Shown here in pieces: positions 1-5,813 of a stretch of DNA of 10,192 bases (positions within the stretch are counted from its first letter, which is position 1; each line of letters opens with the position of its first letter). The position numbers and the translations under genes were made by a program. The notes beneath the pieces were generated by a model that was not told where the DNA came from, did not search any database, and saw nothing but the letters and a program-made list of their open reading frames with translations. The stretch is taken from contig PCBQ01000072.1 of assembly GCA_002731395.1 (NCBI GenBank), positions 1-10,192 on the forward strand. Reading direction: 5' to 3'. Source of the stretch: Methanobacteriota archaeon. Its GTDB lineage: Archaea > Thermoplasmatota > Poseidoniia > Poseidoniales > Poseidoniaceae.

Positions 1-65
1 GCGGTGTTTCGTGGGCGGTCGCCTAGGAACTTCTTGATTTTCTCTCGGATGCGGACGGTCTTCAT
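1..65 (-). CDS. Hypothetical protein, N-terminal fragment (runs off window)
   Basis: This is the first 21-22 codons of a minus-strand gene that continues beyond the left edge. The ATG is the complement of 63-65, and a GGAG Shine-Dalgarno-like sequence (complement of 75-78) lies 9 bases before it. The visible peptide begins MKTVRIREKIKKFLGDRPRN and stays open to the edge. A basic amphipathic start followed by GDRPRNT resembles the opening of small archaeal winged-helix DNA-binding proteins, but that is only an impression from 22 residues. The gene is divergent from the large unknown gene at 322 and shares the AT-rich intergenic region with it. The reading frame is supported by the ribosome-binding site and sensible codon use; the function is not established. 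Confidence 0.5.
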   Translation of the reverse strand, partial: MKTVRIREKIKKFLGDRPRNT

Positions 66-80
66 ACTCTCAGTCTCCAC

Positions 81-100
81 GGCCCCGGTCGTCCGAGGCC
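81..100 (-). promoter_or_regulatory. Leader hairpin before the minus-strand fragment
   Basis: On the minus strand, GGCCTCGG and CCGGGGCC can pair into an 8-base-pair stem with one G-U pair and an ACGA tetraloop. It lies in the 5' leader of the gene starting at 65 and ends 2 bases before its GGAG ribosome-binding sequence. It could affect translation, or it may be a chance product of a GC-rich leader. There is no direct evidence of function. Confidence 0.3.
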
Positions 101-120
101 TTGAGTCACAGGGACGCGGA

Positions 121-290
121 CGCCTATATCATATTAGCGACTGAAGTGGTTTTATTGTTACACAGAACTACGTAATCTCAGGGCAGAAAGCAATCATATC
201 CGTTCAAAAAACGGGTGGATTTCGATTCTCCATTGGAAATATGTAACTTGATGTAACAAAAAAAGAATTCAGAGGTTGTCTTCATAAATT
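121..290. other. AT-rich divergent intergenic region, possible promoter or DNA-unwinding region
   Basis: GC content here is about 35 percent by hand count (60 of 170 bases), falling to about 26 percent over 241-290; the neighbouring coding DNA is clearly GC-rich. It holds a direct repeat ATGTAAC (241-247 and 251-257), an inverted copy pair TTGTTAC (155-161) and GTAACAA (253-259), an A-rich run (258-264), and the dyad TCTCCATTGGAAAT (227-240). The simplest reading is a divergent promoter for the genes at 65 and 322: a TATA-like CATAAATT lies at 283-290, about 32 bases before the ATG at 322, and on the minus strand a GATATAGG-like stretch lies near 122-130. The origin-box-like dyad beside an AT-rich tract also suggests a replication-origin element, which is inference. 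Confidence 0.45.
227..240 (+). promoter_or_regulatory. Origin-recognition-box-like dyad in AT-rich region
   Basis: TCTCCATTGGAAAT contains TCCATTGGAAA, which matches 10 of 11 bases of the TCCAGTGGAAA core at 727-737 in the same orientation. Archaeal Orc1/Cdc6 binding sites have a dyad of the form TCCAnnGGAAAC followed by a G tract. This copy has the dyad but no G tract and ends in AAAT, not AAAC, so it would be a mini-site at best. It directly abuts the AT-rich repeats at 241-264. Confidence 0.3.
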
Positions 291-321
291 GCCCCCTATT
301 CCCAGCGATTGGAGCAGACAC

Positions 322-2703
322 ATGGCGACCTCACGCATCCGCAGCGGGTACCAGCGGAGGATCCTCGACGAACTCCTCGATGGACCTGCCACCGTGACCG
401 CTCTCGCGGCACGGTTGGGGCTTGCGACGTCCCACACCTCCTCCACCCTCCGCACCCTGCGGCAGCAGGGGCTCGTCACACGCGATGAGCGTGAAGGCGT
501 GCGTGGTGCCCCTCACCATCTCAGTCCACAAGGGATGCTTCGCCTCCAAGAAGACGCGCTTGAACGCCTACGGGATGCGACACGCGCCTCGCGCGCGGAG
601 GGAACCAACGTTCTGTTGACCCGTGACGGCCCTCTTGTGGTGCTTGCTTACGGAGAACGCATCCCATCTGACCTGATTTGGTTGCCTCCGCGCCGCTTGA
701 GCGTCGAGGGAGCTCCACTCCTATCTTCCAGTGGAAACGCACGGGGGGGCGCATGGTGCGCTGTACGAAGTGCTCCGCAATGGTTCGACCTCGACACGTT
801 GGAACCTTGTGAAGCCCCGCCACCTGAGATGCCTCTGGGCGACATCCGCACGTGGACACAAGATGGGCGGAGGCTGGCCTTGGTTCGAGCGCGCGTGATG
901 AGCGGACAGGACCGATGGACGATGCCACCAGGGACATGGTTCGAGACCGAACCACCAGGTGAGAGTCCCCCTGCGGCCCTGAACCGAAGCCGAGTGGACC
1001 TCGGCAAGGTCGGAGGTACGGACCTGACGTGCAAACCGTCCACACCAATCCTTGGCCAACTCGGCGAAGCATGGCGACGAGAATCGCTCCTCATGGAGCA
1101 AGAAGGCCTCATTGTTCTTCGGTCATCACGTCCAAGCCCAGGTGCGGAGCGGCCTGAATCTCTGCTCCGCCTGTGGATGCGGCTCAGACATCCGCGTTTG
1201 CGGGGCACGGAATTGGACCGACGGACTCAGAGGTTACTTGAGCGCCTGCGTGGCGATCGTCGTGGACGCCCTAGCGCCGTCGCTCACGCAGCATTGGCCG
1301 CTTTTGGACCGAGCACGTGGGTCGAACACGAGACCACCTTCCACGAGCTGGCACGAACCAACGAGGAAGGGGCGCGTGCCATCTGGGAGTGGGTGCTTGA
1401 ACATGCGACGGATGCGGTGCAAGGCGAATGGACCCTTGGGGCCACCCACAGCAAACTCCTCAGGCGCGTTATTACGGATGGACGATGCCACCTCTTGATT
1501 GCCGGCGACGCGCGTTTACGCGAACACAAACGGGGAACTTGGCTTGTGGACACAAAGGACGAGCGCTGGGTTCACTTGAACGAAGTCACACGGCTCCGAT
1601 TGACAAGGGATCAACACCTGCCGGCCAACCAAACAACGTTGTGGAACCAACCCATTCCGTCCTCGGCTGCTGCGTTGTTGGAAGGAGAAACTTCGGCCCT
1701 CGCTCAATCAATTGAGCGGAACACAACCGCAAAACAAAGGCAGGTGCGACGCGCACTAGCGGCATGGCCTGATGGAGACGATGAGCTCGCAGACGCCTTG
1801 GAACATGAACACCCGTTGGCGGCTTGGATTGCCTCCAGCGAAGATGAACGAGGACGCCGTTGGCGCCGCATCGGCGGGCGGATACCGGACGAATGGGTGG
1901 GGTTGCATACCCCACACGCGGCCTCGGATGAATGGCTCAGTGAGGCGGCGAACCGAGCTCGATTAAAAGAACGCGAAGCGTACGCGCTGGAACTTGCACG
2001 TCGTTACGAACACCAACCACGCCCGCATCCTGATGCATCCTTACGTCAACCTGTTCCGAGCACGGCGCGGTTGTTGACCTTGCGCGAAGGACAGGCTCCT
2101 GATGCCTCTGATGTCAGCATGTGGGCCAAGGATTCGATGCATTTCTCAGCCGTTCTCCCGAAGGTGTGGGATGTCCTGAATCCAATCATGGCGGACGGCG
2201 CCAGCGCACCTCTCATGACTTGGCACGCTTGGATTAGCATACCAAGCGCACCACCCAGCATTGATACCATCATACGAAGGTGCGAAGACCTCCCCTCGCA
2301 GTGGTGGGCGCCCTGGTTGCCGGAGTGGCTTCCAAACCTGCTTGCTTCAGCGCGTGGGCGCCGCTGGTTGTCGGAATGCAACATCGTGTGGCCAGTGGTC
2401 GTCGCAGCCATGGACAGCGATGGCCCACCAGGGCTTGCCCCACCAACGCCAGCCATAAGTTTCGAAGGCCGCGACCTCTCTGACGTGCATTTGATCGAAG
2501 AAACACCGGGAACAGCAGCCCTCTTCGATGTCGCCGAGGGCGTCATTGCAGCGCAGGAAGGTCGCCCGACCCCCGTTGGACGGACTCATCCGGAGGCATG
2601 CTGGTTGGTTTCACCACCTCATACATGGCCGACGTTCGTCGGTTTAGGCCCTCCAAACGGCCCTGTTGGTGCGGCACTGCGCGAGCGACGTCTTCATAGG
2701 TGA
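322..2703 (+). CDS. Large protein of unknown function with N-terminal winged-helix domain (793 aa)
   Basis: I do not recognise the family of this 793-residue protein. ATG 322 is preferred over an upstream in-frame TTG at 289 because a GGAG ribosome-binding sequence (311-314) sits 7 bases before it. Residues about 10-72 look like a MarR/ArsR-type winged helix: an RRILDELLDGPATV helix, a helix-turn-helix (LAARLGLATSHTSSTLRTLR), then QQGLVTRDE and a wing. The remaining ~700 residues are soluble, rich in Trp, Arg and acidic residues, and show no nucleotide-binding loop, metal motif, signal peptide or membrane helix that I can identify. A charged segment rich in Arg and Glu lies near residues 470-580, and a Trp/Pro-rich segment (QWWAPWLPEWLPNLL) near 660. 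The winged helix suggests DNA binding, perhaps as a regulator with a large sensory or scaffold body, but that is inference. It stands alone, with divergent and downstream gaps. An origin-box-like sequence lies inside it at 724-751. Confidence 0.85.
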   Translation: MATSRIRSGYQRRILDELLDGPATVTALAARLGLATSHTSSTLRTLRQQGLVTRDEREGVRGAPHHLSPQGMLRLQEDALERLRDATRASRAEGTNVLLTRDGPLVVLAYGERIPSDLIWLPPRRLSVEGAPLLSSSGNARGGAWCAVRSAPQWFDLDTLEPCEAPPPEMPLGDIRTWTQDGRRLALVRARVMSGQDRWTMPPGTWFETEPPGESPPAALNRSRVDLGKVGGTDLTCKPSTPILGQLGEAWRRESLLMEQEGLIVLRSSRPSPGAERPESLLRLWMRLRHPRLRGTELDRRTQRLLERLRGDRRGRPSAVAHAALAAFGPSTWVEHETTFHELARTNEEGARAIWEWVLEHATDAVQGEWTLGATHSKLLRRVITDGRCHLLIAGDARLREHKRGTWLVDTKDERWVHLNEVTRLRLTRDQHLPANQTTLWNQPIPSSAAALLEGETSALAQSIERNTTAKQRQVRRALAAWPDGDDELADALEHEHPLAAWIASSEDERGRRWRRIGGRIPDEWVGLHTPHAASDEWLSEAANRARLKEREAYALELARRYEHQPRPHPDASLRQPVPSTARLLTLREGQAPDASDVSMWAKDSMHFSAVLPKVWDVLNPIMADGASAPLMTWHAWISIPSAPPSIDTIIRRCEDLPSQWWAPWLPEWLPNLLASARGRRWLSECNIVWPVVVAAMDSDGPPGLAPPTPAISFEGRDLSDVHLIEETPGTAALFDVAEGVIAAQEGRPTPVGRTHPEACWLVSPPHTWPTFVGLGPPNGPVGAALRERRLHR
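724..751 (+). promoter_or_regulatory. Near-canonical archaeal origin recognition box (ORB)-like sequence inside a coding region
   Basis: The dyad TTCCAGTGGAAAC (726-738) is followed after four bases by a seven-G tract (743-749). This dyad-plus-G-string order is the hallmark of ORB elements bound by Orc1/Cdc6 in several archaeal lineages. It lies in the body of the unknown gene, where it is read as Ser-Ser-Gly-Asn-Ala-Arg-Gly-Gly. A 13-base exact match is expected about 0.0003 times in 10 kb of random sequence, although codon structure and my loose recollection of the consensus weaken that figure. The orc1/cdc6 gene is in the same window. No second full element is visible nearby, so origin activity is not established. 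Confidence 0.4.
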
Positions 2704-3043
2704 ATCACCTGACGGCCGCCCGCCACACCTGCAACATCGGGCCGAGCCACTGTGCAAACAGGCGATGACGTTCGATACCAAGGCAGTGGCCCGCTTCGAA
2801 GACCGCTGTGACCCTCGGGGATGATCAGCGGAGCAACAGCGGTACCGTGATCGGACATGGGTCCTCGGACGACGAACGGATGACTCCGAGCCAACCAACC
2901 GATTGCACAGACAACCCCTGCACATGGGTCAGGCCCCGGAGCTGTGAGGTGATGATGCGGGCCGTTCGTGCGGGGGGACAGACCCCCTCTTTTTCTCCAT
3001 CTGCCGCCGATGCCATGAAGGGCTCAGCGGCGCCGCTTGATGC
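2704..3043 (+). other. 340-base gap without a convincing ORF; possible structured RNA or long leader
   Basis: No frame here looks like a protein on either strand. It carries consecutive perfect inverted repeats: CCACTG/CAGTGG (2747-2752, 2784-2789), extended by CGGG/CCCG (2738-2741, 2790-2793); ACCGCTGT/ACAGCGGT (2802-2809, 2836-2843), with an alternative inner CCGCTG/CAGCGG pairing; and CTCGGA/TCCGAG (2864-2869, 2885-2890). A G-rich/C-rich hairpin with a T-rich tail follows at 2972-2996. This order fits a plus-strand structured transcript ending near 2996, or a structured 3' untranslated region of the gene ending at 2703. Signatures of archaeal RNase P RNA, SRP RNA or a tRNA are absent. I see no clear TATA box for an independent transcript. 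Confidence 0.3.
2972..2996 (+). terminator. Hairpin with T-rich tail
   Basis: GGGGG (2973-2977) and CCCCC (2983-2987) flank the loop ACAGA, and a possible extra G-T pair joins 2972 and 2988. TCTTTTTCT (2988-2996) follows directly. Archaeal terminators mainly need the T-run, and this one reads on the plus strand, so it would end transcription from the 322-2703 gene or from a small RNA in the gap. It lies 48 bases before the ATG of the CoA gene, which would therefore need its own promoter; I see no good TATA box for one. Confidence 0.5.
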
Positions 3044-4063
3044 ATGACCTCCGGAGGAGGGCACGCGCGGTGCCTCCTTGGGGGAACCTTCGATCGACTG
3101 CATGACGGGCATAAGGACCTCCTGCGTGCTGGCCTCCAAGCCGCCTCACACTTGGAGGTGCACGTGACCACCGACGGCATGGCCCTCACCAAGGACCACC
3201 GCATTCAACCGATGGAAGACCGGATGGCGGCGGTTGAAGCCACGTTGCGAAACGTGAGGGAATCGGGGTGGAGCCTCCACATGCTGGAGGACGCTTTTGG
3301 CCCCGCGCCGACACACGCCACTGCTGATGCGTTGGTGGTCAGTCCCGAGACGCGAACAGGTGGAGAAGCCATCAACCGAAAACGCAACGAGGCAGGGCTG
3401 GCGCCCTTGACGCTCATTGAAGTGCCCCACCGAAGGAGCGCAACCGGGGATATCCTCTCGTCGACCGCCATCCGAAACGGGCGCATGGACGTCACCGGTG
3501 AAGCATGGATCCGCGAAGTGTGGCGCACCCACGTCATGGCGATGAGCCCAGACGCAGAGGCCCACCTGAAGACACCGTCCGGAACGCCCTACAAAGGGCC
3601 AGAAGAGCATCCAGAAGTGGCGATGGCTGCGGTCTTGGACGACCTGTCCTCGCTGGATGGGCCCCTCATCGCCGTGGGAGACGTGACCGTACGGGTCATG
3701 CTCGAACTCGATACGGTCCCAGACCTTGCCCTCATCGACGGCCAGACGAAACGTGTCGCTTTAGACGAACATGATGCCGTTGATACGTCTCACTTTCCAA
3801 TCCACATGGCCGCTTCCTCACCTGCAGGTGTGCTGACGCCGGACCTGCTTGAGCAACTCGATCTTGCCCTTCGTGCCGAGGACCCGTGCGTGATGAACGT
3901 GGACGGCGAGGAAGACATGGCTCCGTTGTACCTTCACTTGCTGGCACCGCTGGGGACAATCATCGTGTTCGGAATGCCGGGCTGGGGCTTGATGGTACAG
4001 CGCACCACCCTCTCCATGAAAGAGCGATGCAGGACCATCCTTAGCGCCTTTGAGGTGCGATGA
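3044..4063 (+). CDS. coaD: Bifunctional phosphopantetheine adenylyltransferase / GTP-dependent dephospho-CoA kinase
   Basis: This 339-residue protein appears to join the last two enzymes of coenzyme A synthesis. Residues ~8-150 are an archaeal-type phosphopantetheine adenylyltransferase: the nucleotidyltransferase signature GGTFDRLHDGHK (13-24, with Thr15 and His20-x-x-His23) and SSTAIRNG (139-146), the family's second nucleotide-binding motif. Residues ~175-339 match the archaeal GTP-dependent dephospho-CoA kinase family (formerly DUF359): VGDV (211-214), PDLALIDGQTKR (226-237), VDGEED (286-291) and FGMPGWG (309-315, usually YGQPGEG). Each half is near its family's normal length with no frameshift, so this is a genuine fusion. 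ATG 3044 is the only reasonable start because an in-frame stop lies at 3038-3040; no upstream Shine-Dalgarno is evident. It overlaps the glycosyltransferase gene by four bases (ATGA), suggesting translational coupling. Analogous fused activities occur in animal CoA synthase, with a non-homologous kinase half. Confidence 0.92.
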   Translation: MTSGGGHARCLLGGTFDRLHDGHKDLLRAGLQAASHLEVHVTTDGMALTKDHRIQPMEDRMAAVEATLRNVRESGWSLHMLEDAFGPAPTHATADALVVSPETRTGGEAINRKRNEAGLAPLTLIEVPHRRSATGDILSSTAIRNGRMDVTGEAWIREVWRTHVMAMSPDAEAHLKTPSGTPYKGPEEHPEVAMAAVLDDLSSLDGPLIAVGDVTVRVMLELDTVPDLALIDGQTKRVALDEHDAVDTSHFPIHMAASSPAGVLTPDLLEQLDLALRAEDPCVMNVDGEEDMAPLYLHLLAPLGTIIVFGMPGWGLMVQRTTLSMKERCRTILSAFEVR

Positions 4064-5211
4064 TGGACGAAGATGCGCCGCTTGTCACGGTCACTGTCTG
4101 CGTGCGTAACGGTGTGGATTGGGTCGATGGATGCATGCACTCCTTGCTCAAGCAAACGTGGCGCCCGCTGGAGATCGTGGCGGTGGACGACGGCTCGACC
4201 GACGGGTCCGGTGAGCGTCTGCAGGCCTTTCATGACCCGAACGGTGACGTGCCTGTGCGCGTCATCCGCCGCCCCGCCGAAGGCTTAGCTGCTGGTCGAA
4301 ACGCTGCCGCCCAAGCAGCAAAAGGAACGTGGATCGCCATCACCGACATCGACGTCAGGCCCATGCCCGACTGGATTGAAGCGCTCATGGCCGCACGTGA
4401 TGGCCTCGAAAACGAAGACGTCATGGCCGTCACAGGACGTACGGTCTTCGAAGATGGAGGAGACCTTGTCTCTCGACTGCGCTCCATCGAAATCGAACGA
4501 AAGTACCGAAGCCGCCCTCGGCGGACAAGCCTGGCCAACGGACCGTGTTCGATGTTCAGAGCTGATGCTTTGCGTGATGCCGGTGGCTTCGACCCTTCCT
4601 GGTACCATGCCGAGGACATGGAAGTCAGCCTGAACATGGTCGCGAAGGGAGGATCCATCGTGTACACGCCAGACGCCATGGTGCGCCATGTCCCTGAGGA
4701 AGGCCGCCAGCGTTTCGCAGCCAAGCGACGGAGGGACGCCCGGGCTCACGTTCGCATCGTCCGTCGGTGGCCACGCCGTGCTCGGAAAGGAATGCGGTTT
4801 GACTTTCTTGGTACGCCGCTTCTCGTTCTCGCGATGATGCCATTACGTCTGGCATCCTACGTGATCTTCATGGCTGCACTCGGTCCAGCAATCCTCTGGT
4901 GGGCTCAGAACGGAGCCGGTGGTGGTGTCGCACTTCCGACCGACCTTGCAGCGACCACAGCAACGACGCTGATCGCATGGGTGGGCATGGTGCTCTTTTC
5001 GGAGGCAACCATGTGGGTGAGCGCACTGGGCGCTGTCACACGGGAAGTGATGGCCAACGCGCGGCGTCGAAACCGCCTTACATGGGTCCTTTCTCGTGAA
5101 GCATTCGCACTAAGGCTGCTGCTTTTCAGTTGGTCCTGGGCACTCTGGAGCGGATTGGTGCTCGGTGGATGGGATGCACTCACCGGTCAGAACGGGCATC
5201 GGCGCCGTTGA
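4060..5211 (+). CDS. Membrane-anchored family 2 glycosyltransferase
   Basis: The protein is a 383-residue GT-A-fold glycosyltransferase. The N-terminal half has LVTVTVCVRNG, the nucleotide-binding VDDGSTDG (42-49), the metal-binding DxD motif as Asp96-Ile-Asp98, and the acceptor/catalytic segment HAEDMEVS (183-190). A basic stretch (RQRFAAKRRRDAR) occupies the place of the QxxRW motif seen in processive enzymes, so processivity is unlikely. The C-terminal third has hydrophobic segments near residues 250-285, 298-327 and 349-371, giving probably three or four membrane helices. It likely transfers a sugar from a nucleotide donor on the cytoplasmic face to a lipid or polysaccharide acceptor; donor and acceptor cannot be told from sequence. 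ATG 4060 is preceded by GAGGTG (4052-4057) and overlaps the stop of the CoA gene. There are no other sugar genes nearby, so its pathway is unknown. Confidence 0.88.
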   Translation: MMDEDAPLVTVTVCVRNGVDWVDGCMHSLLKQTWRPLEIVAVDDGSTDGSGERLQAFHDPNGDVPVRVIRRPAEGLAAGRNAAAQAAKGTWIAITDIDVRPMPDWIEALMAARDGLENEDVMAVTGRTVFEDGGDLVSRLRSIEIERKYRSRPRRTSLANGPCSMFRADALRDAGGFDPSWYHAEDMEVSLNMVAKGGSIVYTPDAMVRHVPEEGRQRFAAKRRRDARAHVRIVRRWPRRARKGMRFDFLGTPLLVLAMMPLRLASYVIFMAALGPAILWWAQNGAGGGVALPTDLAATTATTLIAWVGMVLFSEATMWVSALGAVTREVMANARRRNRLTWVLSREAFALRLLLFSWSWALWSGLVLGGWDALTGQNGHRRR

Positions 5212-5760
5212 TCATCCTTCAGGTTCGCTCATGGCAAGGGCGCGCAGGCCAAATCCGAAGGCGACGAGAACCGCGCTAACCGCGTACACACCGGGGTCAA
5301 ACCAGTTGGTGTGCATGATTCCGCGAGCGACGTAGAACAAGAGACCACCAAGGAGGCACCAAGCGCCCACGGTGTGGCTCAGCCCATTCTCGGCGGAGCC
5401 GAGTGCGCGCCAGGTGGAGTTGTCCACAAGGCTACGGAGGAAACCAGCAACGCTGCCGTCTTCGTTTGAGATGGTTCGGAGGCCAATGGCGACAAGCCCA
5501 CCACAAATGACGATGAAGACCGCGTCACTCGCCACGAAAGCGGGAGCGGTGGCATGGGCCTCGAAGGCCTCGTTCAGCCGACCCATGCTAAGCACGCCGG
5601 CCCAAGAGATGCGGTATCCTTTGTGGGCCAGGCCCATCAAATTGAGCAGGGCAAGAAGAAGACCCCAAGCTCCAAGACCGACGAACCAGCGTGCGGTCGT
5701 GGAGGACGGTTCGATGACCATTTGCACGAGGCCGCGGCCTTCGCTGGGCGTCTCGGTCAT
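5212..5760 (-). CDS. Four-helix integral membrane protein of unknown function
   Basis: I do not recognise a family for this 182-residue protein. Predicted membrane helices lie near residues 24-45, 74-94, 126-145 and 155-175, joined by short loops, with charged loop residues around 46-70 and 95-118. No catalytic motif is evident. I chose ATG (complement of 5758-5760) because AGGTGG precedes it by 8 bases and a TATA-like GTTATAAC lies about 22-30 bases upstream; a longer TTG start at 5817, overlapping the orc1/cdc6 stop, would add 19 polar residues. Its stop at 5212 abuts the stop of the convergent glycosyltransferase with no intervening base. It follows orc1/cdc6 on the same strand but seems to have its own promoter. 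Confidence 0.75.
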   Translation of the reverse strand: MTETPSEGRGLVQMVIEPSSTTARWFVGLGAWGLLLALLNLMGLAHKGYRISWAGVLSMGRLNEAFEAHATAPAFVASDAVFIVICGGLVAIGLRTISNEDGSVAGFLRSLVDNSTWRALGSAENGLSHTVGAWCLLGGLLFYVARGIMHTNWFDPGVYAVSAVLVAFGFGLRALAMSEPEG

Positions 5761-5780
5761 GTCGCTCGCCACCTGCCTTC

Positions 5781-5792
5781 TTGTTATAACGG
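5781..5792 (-). promoter_or_regulatory. TATA-like promoter of the four-helix membrane protein gene
   Basis: The minus strand reads CCGTTATAACAA, with a TTATAA core about 22-27 bases before the ATG at 5760. It lies in the 53-base gap after the orc1/cdc6 stop. A small hairpin, CGCAT/ATGCG (5796-5800, 5807-5811, 6-base loop), separates it from that stop and may mark the end of the orc1/cdc6 transcript, although no T-run follows. Confidence 0.4.
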
Positions 5793-5813
5793 CGTCGCAT
5801 TCGGTGATGCGGG

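Noticed and set aside
521..1208. Long minus-strand frames of 126-186 codons inside the unknown gene
   Set aside because: Arg/Ser/Pro-rich shadow frames of a GC-rich plus-strand gene, with no ribosome-binding sites or recognisable motifs.
1701..1718. Inverted repeat CGCTCAAT-CA-ATTGAGCG within the unknown gene
   Set aside because: Eight-base arms with a small spacer are expected about once per 10 kb, and it lies in coding sequence without other signals.
2694..2894. Minus-strand 66-codon frame with a PMSDHGTAV segment faintly like HypE/AIR-synthase proteins
   Set aside because: The similarity is a few residues with no further motif; the frame overlaps the inverted repeats and has no ribosome-binding site.
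2704..3043. RNase P RNA, SRP RNA or tRNA in the gap
   Set aside because: The RNase P core (GAGGAAAGTC and ACAGAA-type elements) and the SRP helix 8 GGAAGG/AGCAG pattern are missing on both strands, and the T-loop-like GTTCGATACC at 2770-2779 has no matching stem.
2808..3047. Plus-strand 79-codon frame whose stop overlaps the ATG of the CoA gene (ATGA)
   Set aside because: The overlap is tempting, but second-position GC is about 60 percent by hand count, the peptide looks like no protein family, it starts with an unsupported GTG, and the T-rich terminator-like hairpin lies inside it.
2825..3139. Minus-strand 104-codon frame
   Set aside because: It overlaps the start of the strongly supported CoA gene on the opposite strand and has low-complexity composition.
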